A stretch of DNA of 64,000 nucleotides from Numida meleagris (lineage: Eukaryota; Chordata; Aves; Galliformes; Numididae): positions 21,382,616-21,446,615 of the forward strand of contig NC_034414.1 of the NCBI RefSeq assembly GCF_002078875.1, in the 5' to 3' direction. The translations under genes and the position numbers were made by a program. The notes beneath the pieces are model-generated. The model was not told where the DNA came from, did not search any database, and saw only the letters and a program-made list of their open reading frames with translations. Position 1 is the first letter of the stretch. Every line of letters begins with the position of its first letter. Of this stretch, positions 11,901-26,500 are shown in pieces.

Positions 11901-14900
11901 TCTCTGAGGACTTTCACTTAAAAGGTATACTAAATTTGCTTAACTTCTGATGTAACCACTCTTTGTTGTCAACAAAGGCAGTTTTACACTTCCCTTTCCA
12001 GATATGGAGAACAGTTATTGACTCTCTGGTTCAGAATAAGTCATTTAAAAAAAAGAATAAAAGCAACATTGTTTCCAAGATGAAAGCCTCTTTTGTTCAG
12101 TTATTTGTAATTTTGTTATTTGTTATTTGAGAGTAGGCAGGGAGAGCACATTTCAGGAACCAAAGAGAATTGTAGGTTTCTTGGAAAGCCGTTTTCATTC
12201 CTCTGAATATAGGATTGTGTGTAAGTATGTTGCAAATAAAAAGTTGTTCAGAAAATTCCCCAGAACCCAAAGGTGATTTAAAGAAACCGACATTCAGTGA
12301 GGACAAAGAAAAACAGTCTTCCCCTTTGATCACTCTAGCCAGCTGCCCTAGGCGAGTCTGGAGCTGCCACAAAGCCGCCTGGAGACCTCAGCCAATACGC
12401 CAGATGTCACCCAGAGACAGAAGAAACTTTCAAGCTGGATTTTTGAGGCTGACATTCTACAGAGGAACATCGGAGGGTATAAATTCATCTTCTTTGCCTA
12501 TGGGAACAGAAAGTGAAGGAAAGAGAAAGGGACAAAGCATTCAGAGGGACAGCTGAGAGCCTCAAGAGAAAGACAATTTCTGGAAATAGCTCTTTAATGT
12601 TTGGCTTACGTCTAGGTCAGGAGAGCAACCATAAAATGTCACCTTGTCTGCAATCATCACAGAAGTTTTGAGTGAGTGGACACATTTACAATTGCCCTGC
12701 TTCCTTCCTGTGTAAGATTTACTTGTTTATCTCTTATTTTATTTTCTCTTTCCTGTATCCATTTATTAAATTTCAGTGTCCCTGCATTTATTCTCCACCA
12801 CCCACTTTCTACACAAATTAATTCTTCACATCCTGCTCCTTCATGTCTGAAGTCACAGTGCTTTTGGTTGGGAAACAAAAGCAGATAATTATGAAAAAGA
12901 GGATATTGCCAATGAAATACAAAACAATAAATGCCTTTAATATACATGCCTGAGAGATAGACAGACTCATAAGAACCATCCTTGTCCCACCCTCATTCCA
13001 TATTTCTTTCTTCAGAAAAAGTTTTCACAGCATTATCCTAGAGCAAACACAAACTCAAATGTCATGGTTGAAAATGACATTTCAAAAAACTAACACTTGC
13101 TCTGGAACACCTTCTGCAATTCCTAATATCCTTGATTCAATGATTAGGACAATCTACATCTACAAACTGATATCAAATACTGCAAAGTGTAATCACAGAT
13201 TCAGAACACCCCAATTTCCTACGGATTATGGTTGAGATAATGAAACCTGTAATGCCTCCGTATCAAGAACAACCAGAAGGTCCAGAAACAGCTTTTGTTG
13301 GTAGGTAAAATGGGGTAGAAGGAGCAAGGTGGGATAAGGACCCTTTACACTAAGTACAGTTTTTTTCCAGGAAGTTTTACAACACAGCACTTGGGAATCG
13401 CCTGGCATCACAGCAGCCAAACTGCCCCCAGCAGTCCTAGAATTAGAAGGAATTAAGGCTTTGTCTGTTTCTTACTCTGATCTCTTCATCAAAACAACCC
13501 CTTGATTCTCCCTGTAGTCAATTGTGGAACAGCATTAAAGGAAACACAGCAATGCTGGACTTTCAAAAGTTAGTAGTTTTTAAGTGTAGCTTCTGGTAAG
13601 CCATACTTTGAAAAGCAGAAAAGTTAGTTCTTCGACAGTCCTAGGTGGCATCTTTGTTATTCAGTTATCAAAAATTTCGCTTTTTTATCAGCATAAAATT
13701 GACAAAGCCAAGGTTTCTGTTTTCTAATTTCAGAATCTCATGTTTGCGGATGATAATTCATAGGAAGAGATATATTTATCTCTCTGAATAAAGCCTTTTC
13801 CAGTCAGGAAGTTTCAGAATTTTTTTTATTAAAGGTATACATTTGTATTCCACTTTACTGTTATGAGTGTTTAATAATTTTGCTCTTGCATGGTATTTTA
13901 ATTGAATAGTAGCAACAGCAGCAACATCTCTTTCAGAAGCAGACTCTTGCTGGCACTTTGTGTCATCACAGTGAGCAGCCTACTAGGCTGGCTCATTTTG
14001 AAGTGCTGGTACTGCATATGAGTTTATGTTACTTGCTAATTTCCCCACTTGGGACTCCAGAAATGAACAAGAACTCAGATTTCCCTCTCTGATTTCCAAA
14101 GGCACTGTGTGGACGATGCAGTGTTTAAAAAGACCCCAGTGGTGTTAATTGCTAATCCCAGTAGATTTTCTCATCGAACCTGACAGAAAGGATTTTATAC
14201 TGATGCTTCATAATTAAAGACAGCACAGGAGAAATAATCTTTTGTTTCCAACAGCTGTCTGACTCTGCTCAATCCCCCAAATTGTCTCTATGGTTTAATG
14301 TCTTCAGAGCTGTATTTTCATGCTAGCATAAAACAGTGTGTTGCTTGGGTTATGTTTTTTTAAAAGCAATATGACCTACAAAACTGGTCCAATTTCTTTT
14401 CACAATGGATGGCTAGAGTAGCCTGATGTGACTGGCAATTCATGGTACGTACTAGTCCTGTTGCTAAATAGCAAGAGAAAAGTGCGTTCCTGGAGTTCCT
14501 GCTTAATGGAGTCTGCAAGACAAGATGTACAGAGGGCAGATAAAAGGAGTGGCGGTGAAGCAGAAAAAAGTAAACTCTTCACTTCTGTAACATATATTAT
14601 GAGTTCTTTAATATAAGAATGCAATTTTAAGTGTGATGACAGAGTCACCTTGTCTAAACTCTTCTCCTCTGACTCTGACCCTAAACTCCTCCTACTGCTC
14701 TCAGCTTTTTGTTCTTCTCAAACTTTTTGCTTCATGGTGCTTTATCAGTCAGCTGTAACCATTGAATCTAAAATATATGCAAGCTTCAGCAGAAAACATG
14801 AATTTCTGATGCAGAAGCAGGGTTTGCCTTAGGCAATGTGCCCAAAAAGACTAGCCTGTTTGAGCACTGATTTGGGGTCACAGATGTCTTTCTGCAGACC

Positions 14901-17900
14901 TGGCCTAGACTGAGGCCCACATGGAGTTCCCAAGTTATATACCTTTTACCCACAGCAAAGGCATACCAATGCTGCAAAGTGTTGATGACTGGGAGGAAAG
15001 CAAGACAAAGTTAGAGAGGTAGTCATAACAGTTCTGTCCTGGAGTCACTGCATCTGGTTAAAACAGGCTTTCTGGGATTCGCTGTGTCAATTTGAATTGA
15101 GAAGTGCTCTCTTTCTCTTCCTTATTACGCTATCCATCCTACAAGCACTGATGTGAAGTCACATCTTGTAATAGATACTTGCAGCAACATTTTCCTGTTG
15201 TGAACATTGTTTTATTTTCCCCCTGAAGATCCACAGTAGCTGTACCAGGTTGTGTCATTTGTACCATAATTTACCAGAATGATCCCCAAGGAGGAAAATT
15301 CATGTCCATGTAAGGCAAAGCTATCCCAGACATGACCATGGGGCAGGCAACATGTAACTGATGATTGTACACTCTGATCTTGGTCTCTGTGACTAAGTTC
15401 TGTCATCTACCTTGTCTTAAGCCACTCCTGTACTTGTTTTTTCACACCACTTTTAATTATACTCATATCAAGAGGAGCTATGCAACAAAAAGTAGAAAGA
15501 ATTTCACTGTAGTTCCCTGTAAGGAAGTTTATCATGATCTCTTGACTTCGGAGAACCTGTGAAGGAACAGTCCCTGAGCTACAACCTTCATTAGATAAGG
15601 TTGCTCCTTAAATGTGTCTGTATTCCATAGCTTTTGTGAAGCCCTTTTGTGTGAAATAGATGGAATGCCAATGCAGATATCAGCTTTCAGATGTTCTTTC
15701 ATCCAAGATGTGCTTTACAGACACTTCTCTTTTCTCAGTTTTTCATTCTACTTAACTGCCTTCTACTGTCATTTCCCACTTCTCTGTTAAAGGCATGTGT
15801 TCTTAGCAAATTCAGGTGTGGCTCAGCACTACGTCTTCTTTTCTCCCACTCTCTCTCGGTAATCTCTCCCTGTGTGGTGATCTTCCAGTGCCAGCTGAAA
15901 AATCAGCTGAGCATTTTGGAAGACTGAGGTATATGTGAAAGATTCTTCTAATGACACACTTCACCAAACCAGCTCCATTCCATCACAGTTGATGTATGAA
16001 CTCATACAAGAAAACTAACAGTTTAAACTTTTTTTCCTGAATCTGCAGGTTTTCAGTGTTTTTTTCTAAAAAGTAATCTTAAAAAGAGATAGAAAATTTC
16101 TCTCTATATTACACAGCCTCCCTCCAGCTGCCAAAACTACTTTCCACGCCATCTAATATCTATTTGCTTTCTTGCTCAAAGAAATGTGATAATACATTAA
16201 TCCTTCCCATTTATAAACCATCTTTCATCTTGATAGCAATCCAAAGTACATTAAAGAATAATATAGGGACTTCATTATAGACTTATGGAAGCCTGGCACT
16301 TCAGAAAATTAAATATGCACTTCTCTCTCTTGTCCTCAGAGAGGATCTCCCTGTATCAAAGAATGAAAAGAAGAAGAGAGAGGGTGAAACATACAACTTC
16401 ATCCACAAATGTAAAGTGGTCCCTTAATATTGCAGGCTGAAAATAGCAGCTGTTTAATTTATTGCAACCACTCTGACCAACTGTTTAAGACAGGAGGTGA
16501 CTAAGACTAGCATACATGGCCAAATACAAGCTTTGTGTAAAAGGAATATAAGTACCTAACACTTTGTCCAGACAAAGTTTTAACACTGTTACTTGTGTAT
16601 AAAATCCCTTATTCTCTTTGAAGCTTTGCACAGCAGAAATGTTCACATTGCTTTTAATTGACAAACCTATGTCAATGTAAAACGTAAATGACAACTCACA
16701 TTTGCTGATGCTTAAGGCTCTGATTTCTTTGCAATATTGATTAATGGCTAAGGTAATTGGAACTATATACTGAAAACCATATACATTACACAGACATTAG
16801 CAGCATGACACTCCGATATTTCAGTGATGACATGCATTCAAACAAAACTAAGAAGCTGTTAAATTTACAAAGAAAGGGAAATACTTCATAAGTCATATAT
16901 GCCACAGGTAAATATCATCATTTTTAATGGCTAGCATAGTACTAGGTGGCACAGTTCATTTTGAACTATTTTATTTCATGCCATATGAAAAAAAACAGTA
17001 TTCTCTTGGAAACTTCATACAACTGTCATAGTCTGTTTGATCATTTGGTGTTATTTTTGATACAGAGATGCTGAACATGAGTATCTAAACAAATCATATA
17101 GGCGTTCAAAGTATCAACTGAAATAGAGCTGCAAAAATGAAACTGTCTCCATCATTTATATAATTTCCCACGTAGCTTCTTATCTCCTCTCTTTGTTAAT
17201 GGGTAGTATAGTCTGGAAAAATATATGCTTACTCCAGATACATGGAAGAGTCGTAAGGTCCTATACGAAATTTACCAAGTTTTCACATGTTGTCTACTTG
17301 ACTCTTTGCAGGGTCTGCTTCATTTATTAATCATGCGTTCATACACATATGCTGTGTATATATTTAATACCTTCTTTTGAAAGTCATTGCTGACATTAAG
17401 ACACACACAGATGAAAGATACTTTTGTGATATAGTTGATTTAGTGTGAGCTTGGGCACTAAAAATAGGAAGGATACACAAAATATACAGAGCTAAATCAT
17501 CTTAAGTTTGGAACTAGAGTCATTCTTTTCTCATATGAATAGGATTCACAATCGTGATTAGACTTAACAAACGAAAATTTTCATAATCAACAACTGCGAG
17601 ACTTCATGTCAGATTCAGGACATTAAAATATTATTTTCGTCTGCTTGTCTTTTTGATCTAGAGACTGCTGCCAGCTCAGAAGAAAGTGGGACTCATGCTC
17701 CTGTGCTATACTCTGTATCTTGTTCTCCTCTCTAAATATTCTATAATAAATGTTCTATTGGTCATTCTCTGAGGCAGGATCCTGCTCTAGTCCAGGATGG
17801 CAGTCTATATCTTCTGAAGGAGAAGATTAGTGCAGAGATTGAAATAGCAGGGACTATTAGTTTATTTGACAATACATATGCTACTAGTATGAAGGGCATG

Positions 17901-19856
17901 AGAGCAAAATAAAAGAAATTGCTTTTGTATAAAGGACAGTATAACATTCAGTTTAGTACGTTGCTGGTTAGAAAAAGACAGCCTGAAATTACATCTTGAA
18001 AAGACTAGTACATAATCTTATTTGGTATTCTACTAATACAATATTTTTCTCTGTATCATTTCCTCATTGGAATAATTGTATGAGATACAACTGCCTTTCA
18101 CAAAAATATATTTCAGAACCTTTTTTCTGCTTTGATTGTTGTTGTTTTTTTTAAAGCCCCAAGAGATGAAGTTTCTGCTGCTTTCCTTCACAGTCTAGAA
18201 TAATTCACTTTTAGGAAAATTCAGCTACTATTCAGCTTAGATTGTTCTTTTCTCAATCTATTGTCTATACTTAGACTCCCAGATGATTATAACTCATATT
18301 CTTTGTTGTTGTTTATACTTTTGAAATACTTGTAGATTGCTGTCTTAAAACATAAAATCATTTAGTTGGGAATTTATATATACCTCATTTCTTGTTTGAT
18401 ATCAAGATTAATAATACAAATAATAATCCATCTCCCTATGTGAATGGGGAATGACTGCGGTTCAAAGACTGATTTAAAAGTAAAAATTTCATTTCTCTAT
18501 TCATTTTGAAGATGTTAGAATCATATTTAGCTAACAGTTAAAGTGTTAAAATAAACATAACTAATAGAAAAACATATGAAGAACACTTGAAGAATCAGAA
18601 GGGAATGTCAGGAGCAAATCAGGAAAAATGTCTCAGAACGTTTTTCACATATAAATTAACCAGAAACATACAATGTTCAGCTTGGCACTGATGATTTAAG
18701 ATCAGGCTTATAAAAAAAATATTTGTCAAGCACAGTGAATCAGGTAATTCTCATCAATATAGCATCAGCACCATTTTTGTATCCTTTTTCTTGCAATCTA
18801 TATTCCCCAAATATTTACAAAGTTAAAAGAAAGTGTGACAGTTGAAATATAAGTAACAGCAGTTGAACTATGAATTTAAAGGTAAGCCATGGAGAATAAA
18901 ATGGCCAGACCCTCTGCTGTTATTAAGTGACAGCCTTCAACTGATGTTACTGAGAACTTATCCTTTTCCCTTTTTGGTTTTGTTTAGGAAATCTGAAAGT
19001 TGCTGGAGAATTACTGAAAAACAAGAATGAAAGATAGATAGATCACGTACCTTAGTAATGAGCAAGGCAGAATTGAAAAGCTTCTTGCATGATGGACAGC
19101 AAAGTCATGTGAAAGATCCCAGATGAAATCAAGTACATCTGAAATGATAAACAGAAAGAAATATGGTATTAATACTTTCTTCTTCTTTTTACAAGCTTTT
19201 TATGAATGAAGCTATTATTAGATTATTCAATTCAACCAAAAAGAAAACTGAAATGTCAAATTATCATCAGTTTCTCCACAGCTGTTGAGTGCATATCTTC
19301 TCAATAACTTTATATTTACACATCATATGCAAATGTACTCAGACCTGATAGCTTGGCTTGTGTACAAGGCATGCAAAACACAGAATGTTTTATGTTACGT
19401 TGAATTTGTCTTTGTTGTTCTCATCAGAAACTGAGATCTTGGTTTTGAGGCTGGTTGGTGTAGCCTGGCTTGCTTCCACAGAGCAGGTAGATAGATATTC
19501 TATATCCACAAAGCATTACACTACACCCCAGAGGCTCAGGACTTACCAGGCCCCATCGGGCATCCTGCTGGCCCTGAGGCAGAACAATTTACAGCTGTGT
19601 GTTTGCATGTGTTTCCATTGTCAAGTGCCAGAAATACAGAAGAAGGTTAGCTACAGGCATCAGGGTGGTATTTTAAAATCACGTTGAAGCTTTATGCTAA
19701 GTGCAAGAGTTCTGGGATGACACTAGAAAACAGTCCTACATAAAGGTAGGTAAAATCAATACACTCCATGTTTGTGAAGCAGATGCTGGACAAAACAGCC
19801 CTCTAAGCTGTGCATATTCTTCTTGTCTAGGAATCAAGCTGGCTCCTTCTGGAAGG
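8901..19856. other. AT-rich single-copy DNA, no gene seen
   Basis: About 11 kb without a recognisable gene or large repeat. The longest open frame is 113 codons (12,215-12,556 plus). It overlaps a 91-codon frame on the other strand and has no recognisable domain. A 59-bp exon-like segment at 10,811-10,869 is listed separately. Short A or T runs occur (10,960, 22-base or smaller elsewhere), but no microsatellite of note. Confidence 0.55.
10811..10869 (+). other. Exon-like segment between strong splice signals (candidate)
   Basis: A pyrimidine-rich stretch ending TTCCCTAG (10,803-10,810) makes a good acceptor, and 59 bases later CTGAG|GTATAA makes an acceptable donor. The reading frame through it is open (AVESTLIKDHFLTMRIINLR). 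I do not recognise the peptide, and no partner exon is identified. A cryptic site or a noncoding RNA exon is as likely. Confidence 0.15.
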
Positions 19857-20310
19857 AATCATAGAGTGATTTGGGTTGGAAGGGATCTTTAAGATCATCT
19901 AGTTCCAACCCCCTGCTATAGGCAGGGATACCTCCCTCTGACCAGGTTGCTCAAAGCCTCATCTAGCCTGGCCCTGAACATCTCCAGGGATGGAACATCC
20001 AAAACCTCCCTGGGCGACCTGTTTCAGTGTCTCACCACCCTCACAGTAAAAAATTTCTTCCTAATATCTAGTCTAAATCTACTCTCTTCCAATTTAAAAT
20101 CATCCCCCTTGTCCTGTCACTACATGCCCTTATAAAAAGTCCCTCCTCAGCTTTCCTGCAGGGCCCCTTCAGGCACTAGAAGGCTGCTACAAGGTCCCTC
20201 TGGAGCCCTCTCTTCTGCAGGCTGAAGAGCCCAAGCTCTCTCAGCTTGTCTTCCTGGGGAGGTGCTCCAGCCCTCTGATCAACTTCATGGCCCTAATCTG
20301 GACCTGAAGG
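19857..20310 (-). mobile_element. CR1 LINE 3' fragment, antisense
   Basis: The segment begins GGAATCATAGAGTGATTTGG, the reverse complement of the CR1 tail. It continues through the characteristic block that contains GTTGGAAGGGATCTTTAAG, then TGGGCGACCTGTTTCAGTGT, and ends in the CTGAAGAGCCCAAGCTCTCT block. On its own strand this is the last part of the CR1 ORF2 plus the 3' untranslated region. It is 5'-truncated at about 0.45 kb, as is usual for CR1, and carries enough changes to be an old copy. Open frames across it on the + strand are shadows. Confidence 0.92.
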
Positions 20311-22925
20311 AACCAGGGTCCTTCCAGCAGTTTGGTATATATGCAGAAGAGTTGCTGTGGACACTAGGCCTTTGGTCTGAGAAAGAAATGCATTGACAGT
20401 GCAAACATATTATTTCTACTTTACAATGGGCCATCTGAGTTAAACACCAGTTGTAAAGCAAGCTAAAGATCAACAACCCATTATTTATATCCATCTTGCA
20501 GCATCATTCATCCAATATATAGCCTGTAGCTTCATGGATTGCAAGAAAACTGACACACGTTTCACAATTTGCAAAAATAAACCTGACCCATTTTCCATTT
20601 TTCTACAACTTGGGAAATTTTTATTATTTATTATTTTTCTTAATCAATTTGCAGTTTTTGTGATATTTTCAAATAAATGCAGTAGTCATGAAAAAGATAT
20701 CTGTAAAACAATTGCTTTAACAACACTATGGTCAATATGTCACTCAGCAGTGATACATGCATGTTCCTGAGGATGCAGAGCATTCCTACTAACCAGATGT
20801 CAAAATGAATTTGTCATGAAGAAGAATCATTTACATTCAGTGGAGCAAAAAGACAACAGTTTGTGGTTACAAAACAAAAGCCTTCTACTAATGAACTGGA
20901 ATATGGAACACCTCTCAAGTCAGAAAACAGTTCCTGGGGGAAATGAATTTCAGCTGAAAAGTCAGTGCGTGTGGCCAGTTAGCTAGGCTGAAGTCTGAGA
21001 CAATCCAGTTGGGCAGCCTGAGGATACTTAGCTATCTTTTCCACTACCTTGGGGCTTCTCTAAATAAGCAACTCATTTCAGTTTCTAAGTCTGTCAGCAC
21101 ACAGTTCCTTTGACAAACAATGAAATGCACATGGTGATTTTTACTCTATCCTGGTAAAGATTTTGGGAGTTCAAAGACATAAGTGTTCCTCTGTCAAATT
21201 AAAACAGAATCCTGAAGTTATATTTTCACAATGTCAGGTGTTTTTTCATTATGATCAGGAAAGGTAGTTTGTACAAACCAGCTCAAAAGTATTGTAGTTT
21301 ACTGTGGAACTCTGAAAACTCTATAGTTTGTTGCTAGTAAAATAGCAAACAGATTGTTAATTTTTATACCATGTAACTGTCCAATATAAACACAGAATAT
21401 ATTATGTATAACATTCTGGAGTATTTTTTTCTCAAAGTAAGCATTCTTTTTTCTTTAATCTTATATTTTCATTACATTAAAAAACTCATTAGAAGGAGGA
21501 TTCCAAATCTTATCCGCATTCGGTGGGATGATGATTACAGTTAGAAAAGGTCAATAGCAATTGCAGCAGGTAATACTTCTGAAGTGAGATGTTCATTGGG
21601 GGCAATTCTGGAGCAAAGTCTGGCTCTGCAAAAACCCTTTATGCTAAACAAGGCTGTATAGTGTCTTATTTTAAATTTCAACTACAAAGAAATCTTCAGC
21701 ATTTCTGTAAAGAATTCTCTGACTAAAATAACCATACCAGGTATTAGAGGACTTTGATTTTCTTTCTTTTATTAATGCTACATTAACCTCCAACATCTGT
21801 TCTCTCTGTGCACAGTCAGCACCTCCACTAATCTTTTCCTTCTCTCTCTCCCCTTCTAGCAGAGTACTCATTTTTAATAAAGTCGCTCTCCTTTCTCTAA
21901 CTCTTCTTTACTCTACAACACCATTCTGGTCTATTAGTGCATGCCATGCCACCGGGAAACAACAGTCCTGCCTAGGCATTGATTTTGCTTTGTTTCAGCA
22001 CTTTCTGACCCTGAAGCAGTACATTCACAGGTCCATCAGAAAATTTTTATGCAAACTGATGTATCTAGTATCAGGAGTGAAAAGCTTTAGCAATCTTGAG
22101 ATGCAGCCTAAAGCCATGGATATTTGACCAAATTTGTCACTAAGTGGTAGCAGAAGCCAAAGACTTAGAAAAGTACTTTGAAAGTACTTTGTCTCATAAC
22201 TTGCATTTTTTTTTCCCCTGATGGTTCCTAGACTGCTGACAGGGCTATGTGAAAGTATTACTTCATCTGCCACCTAAATCTGTTTTCCTTGAAGCTGAAG
22301 GCAACAGTTAACAGTTCACAGCACCACAGTGCACTATAAGAGGAACTGAAGGATATAATGCAATACGTACACTGGCAAATCACCAGTGTACACCAGTGAC
22401 CAGCAGTACATATGAAGAACAGCAATGACTGATGAGCAAGAAAGTGTTTAGAAGCTGAGGTCTAAGTATAACCACTGGTAGGGGTGTAGGATGAAAAGGA
22501 TTTCTGATGTCTTTAGTACTTGACACAGTATTCCTATTTTTTAAATAGATGTTTCTGAACTTCTTCCTTGTAAAGTTATGGAAATATTTCCATGGGGAGA
22601 ATTTGATGTTATTCGAAGTAGATTTAATGGGAGGATGATTTTTGTCAAACGGACTCACTGCTCTGACTTGCTGAGATTCCTACCAGATCTGCACTGCACA
22701 TAGCACATGGCTTCGCTGATTTTTAAAAAACATTCTCTGTACTCCTTGCACTGAAGGAGCCAGTGGTAAAAAGTCTGCAGCCATTCACTGCACATGGGAA
22801 AACAGTGAGACTATGAAGGCTTTCTAAATGAATTTTGCAGCAGTTTCTAAAGCAATGAAAAGTGATTCCAAACTCTGTGCTATATAATTGGGGTACTGTA
22901 AAAAATTGATACTCTTCATTTACTT
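20311..22925. other. AT-rich DNA, no gene seen
   Basis: No recognisable gene. The only structure I noted is a perfect 9-bp inverted repeat, GTACACTGG and CCAGTGTAC, at 22,367-22,375 and 22,383-22,391 with a 7-base loop. Open frames here do not exceed 92 codons and have no familiar motif. Confidence 0.55.
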
Positions 22926-23235
22926 GCTGTGGTTTAAGACAGCAGGCAAGGCAGCTCAGCACCTCACAGCCGTTTACTCATTTCCCCCAGGTGAGGGGGC
23001 GGGAACCAAAACAACCAAAACCTTGATGAGCTATTAATACTGTCTCAGCTGAAACCAAGGTATTGCTTAACATTGATTCACAACCTTTGGGGGGTTTATA
23101 TAAAGTGCATAGAGAAGTGTACTTCATACAATGAACTGATTATTTGTAACTTCTGGTTACTGAAATCAAATAAAGCTCGCCATGCACAATCTGAATTACT
23201 CCTCTTTTGCTTCTCCGCACCAGTCTCCTCACAAG
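22926..23235 (+). mobile_element. Old ERV long terminal repeat (ERVL-like), 3' edge uncertain
   Basis: The segment starts TGCTGTGGTTTAAG and continues with AGCTCAGCACC and CACAGCCGTTTACTCA, a 5' LTR pattern that is widespread in bird genomes. Downstream lie a TATA box (TATATAAA, 23,097-23,104) and a polyadenylation signal (AATAAA, 23,169-23,174), 72 bp apart, as expected for promoter and R region of one LTR. I could not find a target duplication or a clear CA end, so the right edge is approximate. No internal viral genes are present on either side, so this is a solo LTR or a fragment. The element is probably inactive. Confidence 0.55.
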
Positions 23236-23548
23236 TATAACTAGCAGCTCTGTGGCAGGTGTTCATACGTTGTTAAGCCTGTGACCACTGCTCTGTAGAT
23301 CTTTAAGGGGCATCAGCTTACAAGTAGCTTGCAGCTCCATATGTAGATAAAACAGTCCCTAGCCACAAATAAAGCTCAGGCTGGAAAAGAGTTCATTCTT
23401 TAGTTCTAAACTTAGATGACTTGAATGATGGAAGTCCAAGAGGAAGTAACCACTTTCCTGCATAGTCTAAAGGCTGCCTGGCCACCTGAGCACACAGCTG
23501 CTCCTGCCCGTCACTCCCTACAGATGACATGACCGCAGTCACTGGCAA

Positions 23549-23595
23549 TCATAGAATATCCTGAGTTGGAAGGGACCCATATGTCTCAAGCATGC
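23549..23595 (-). mobile_element. CR1 LINE 3' tail fragment, antisense
   Basis: The words AATCATAGAATATCCTGAGT followed by TGGAAGGGACCCATA match the reverse complement of the CR1 3' end. Similarity is lost after about 45 bp. This is a very short, old insertion. Confidence 0.7.
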
Positions 23596-26500
23596 AGCCC
23601 ACTTAGCTAGGATGAAGCATGCAAAATAATAACACCCGTAATAACTTTTGGACAGTGCAAGAGCAAACAAGGAAGTGAGCTTCACAGACTTGTCAAAAAA
23701 ACAGCAATGGTTTTGGCATTGTACTGAACCACCACATTTTTTTAGGATTTACTAAGGCTTATCCCCTGTGGGAAAAGCTCAGTCAGAACAGTAGTATTTC
23801 TACTGCCTTTCAGGAAGGGCTGTGCAAAGAACTATTTTTTTAGTTCAGTAACCAAACTTTAAAAAGAAAAAAAAAAAAAAAAGAGGGAGAGAGGAAGATA
23901 GATATTACCAGAACAAAATGTAGCATGTTTTCTTTTCTTATTTTCACTTATACAACTTCTGCAATTCCAGTCCATTTAATATAAGAATGTTTCATCTTTA
24001 GTAGTGGCAAAACAATCAAAATTCCAAACACTTCCTGTTCTGTGCTTCTATCCTCCATCAGCATTATTTGCTAATCAGTTCAAATGACATGGGCAAGTCA
24101 TTTTAACATTCCAAATAGCTTGAGGATGCTAGTTCCAGCAAGATTACCATTAGCCAAAACAGAAAAAAAAGAAGACAAAATAAATCCCCAAATTACTCAG
24201 CTCTTTTTAGGGTAGCATCGGTGAAACACTTCTACTGTACAATGCAGAAAAAGAAAGAAGCTTCAAAGAAGTTTAAGGGACAAACCAATATGTATATGCT
24301 CTGTGCCCTTATCAAAAAGCTGATTGTATGCCCCAGATATTCATTCCTTTCCTTCACAACAAAGCAAATTCTGAAGACACAGAATAGATCTGAATGATCA
24401 GGGAAAAGGTTGTATGGTAGGAAAAGAGGGAAAAAATATACTTTAAAACTGCTTTTGAAAGTTTTTTCTATCTCATCAGGAGATCTTCAGCAGCATTTTA
24501 AGGTAATAAGAAAATTCAGAAAAAAAACAAAAAACAAAAAACGCACACTGCTTTTAATAAGGTTTCCCTCAGCAACCACCTTGTTTTCAAGGAACTAAGT
24601 GAAACAAAAAACAGTGATGGAAATTGGCTTTGGAAGTCTTACATCATGGTTCCCTCAGCTTGTCCACAATAAAGGAATGGAAAGAGACACTAATAAGAAG
24701 TCCTGCTTTCCTTTCTGAGTTCATGGAAGTGACTTTGATTTTCCAGCCATAACAGCCAGTGATTTCTGCCCATCACTTAAGTGGGATATTCATATTCTGA
24801 CACAAGTCTTTTGGTGTTTGGGGAATGAGACTGAACAAGCGACATTGTAATTGTGGAATCTGAGTGTGCAATGAGGATTAGTAGGAATTATGAGCTAGGA
24901 TCTAACACCATGATTGAACATCAAGGGGCCAATTCTGTTTTTGCCTTAAATTACTCATTTAAAATCATTTTAACTGATGAGTGTAAAATATCACAAACAC
25001 TTTCCTTATAAACACTAACCCTAATGCTGTCCAAATACTACAAACTCACTCAGTTATGAGATATTGATAGTCATGACAGGTTTTTTATGAAATAAATCAG
25101 TGAATTCTGAATTTATGTGAACAAAAGAAGTAAGCAAAAAGGAAAATACCACAAAACTCTTGCATTTCCACTACACAATTAATTTCAAGATATCCCTCAA
25201 GAAAAACACATGCTTTATCCATTTCCCCAATATTGCCTGTGGCAAATAAAATTATTTTGGGAAGCACTGGTACAGGTTAGAATAGTAAACCTGAGAAATA
25301 AATGTGATGAATTCTTCAGAATCTTTCCTCCTTGAGAAAGAACAGCTTTCAGAAATATGAACATTACTCTGTTTATTAACATCCTTTAGTCCAAAATATT
25401 CTTCTTAATCCTGTCATTATACAACATGAATTACACTGATGCTATGAAAAAATCAGAAATTACTTCTGATAATCAAGCCTGTTCCTCACTTCCTTAAAGA
25501 AACCTGTCCTGAATAACAGACAATTTACAGGTGAAGAAGCAGAATTCTGCAATGAAGAATTTCATCATTTTCCAAAGTAGATTTCTGTTCTTTATTCATG
25601 TTACTTAGAAATGGAATGAGTGGCTGGACTCTGAGACATTGTAAATATCTGCTAGGAGGAACAGCTTATTCAAGGAAACAGCTAATATTCTTCAGAATAA
25701 ACAGCTCATTTGTTTTGTTGATCCTGCATTTATTAGAATTACATGGGAAGCATTCACTGCCAAAATCAGAAATATTTTGTAGTAAAATCTACTGCAGGAA
25801 AATCTACTGTCCCAAAAACACAGTGAGCCAACATAAGGCAACAAGGAAATTAGATGACTAGTCTGTAATTCAATGATATGTGGATGCAGAAGCAAGCCAC
25901 TTGTCTGATCTTCCACTTCCTAATGTATGACCAAGTAACTACTTTTGCTTACAATAGGATTACAAATTGTCTCCAATATTACCAGTAATCGTTAAAAAAA
26001 GCACTTAAATTTTCCAACAATAGAGATAATGTCATTCCTGAAATCACAGAACCCAGAAAGCTTTCAGAAACACCTTTCAGAAGAGGTATATCTTCAGCTG
26101 GTAAAAATGTACCTAATTGGAATGAAATCAGTTTATGCTTGCAAAGGATGATCCTCTTGTCTCTAACCAATATGGTCAACAGATCTTTCTGCAGTACTGT
26201 CAAATACATCTACAAGCACGCACATGCTTCAGAAATTAGGGAGGCAATGCAGGTGCTTTGGCAACTCAAAGCATCAGAAGTATAGTTTCTTATTGAAGTG
26301 TACTTCAGGACTACTGTCCTCTGAAAAGAGCAGGAAAACAAGAAGAAAATTGTTTAACTACTTCTTATTTAACTAAAACCAATGTGTTTTAACTTTTCAT
26401 TATCTGTTTAAACAAGTTCCTGTTTTTCAAATCCTCTCATCCATTCACAGCAAATTAATCATTGTTCTTGGGCCGTGTGGGACTCTCTGAAATCAATGTC

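Noticed and set aside
12215..12556. 113-codon frame on the plus strand
   Set aside because: The length is within what chance gives in 64 kb of this composition. No domain is visible, and an overlapping frame exists on the other strand.
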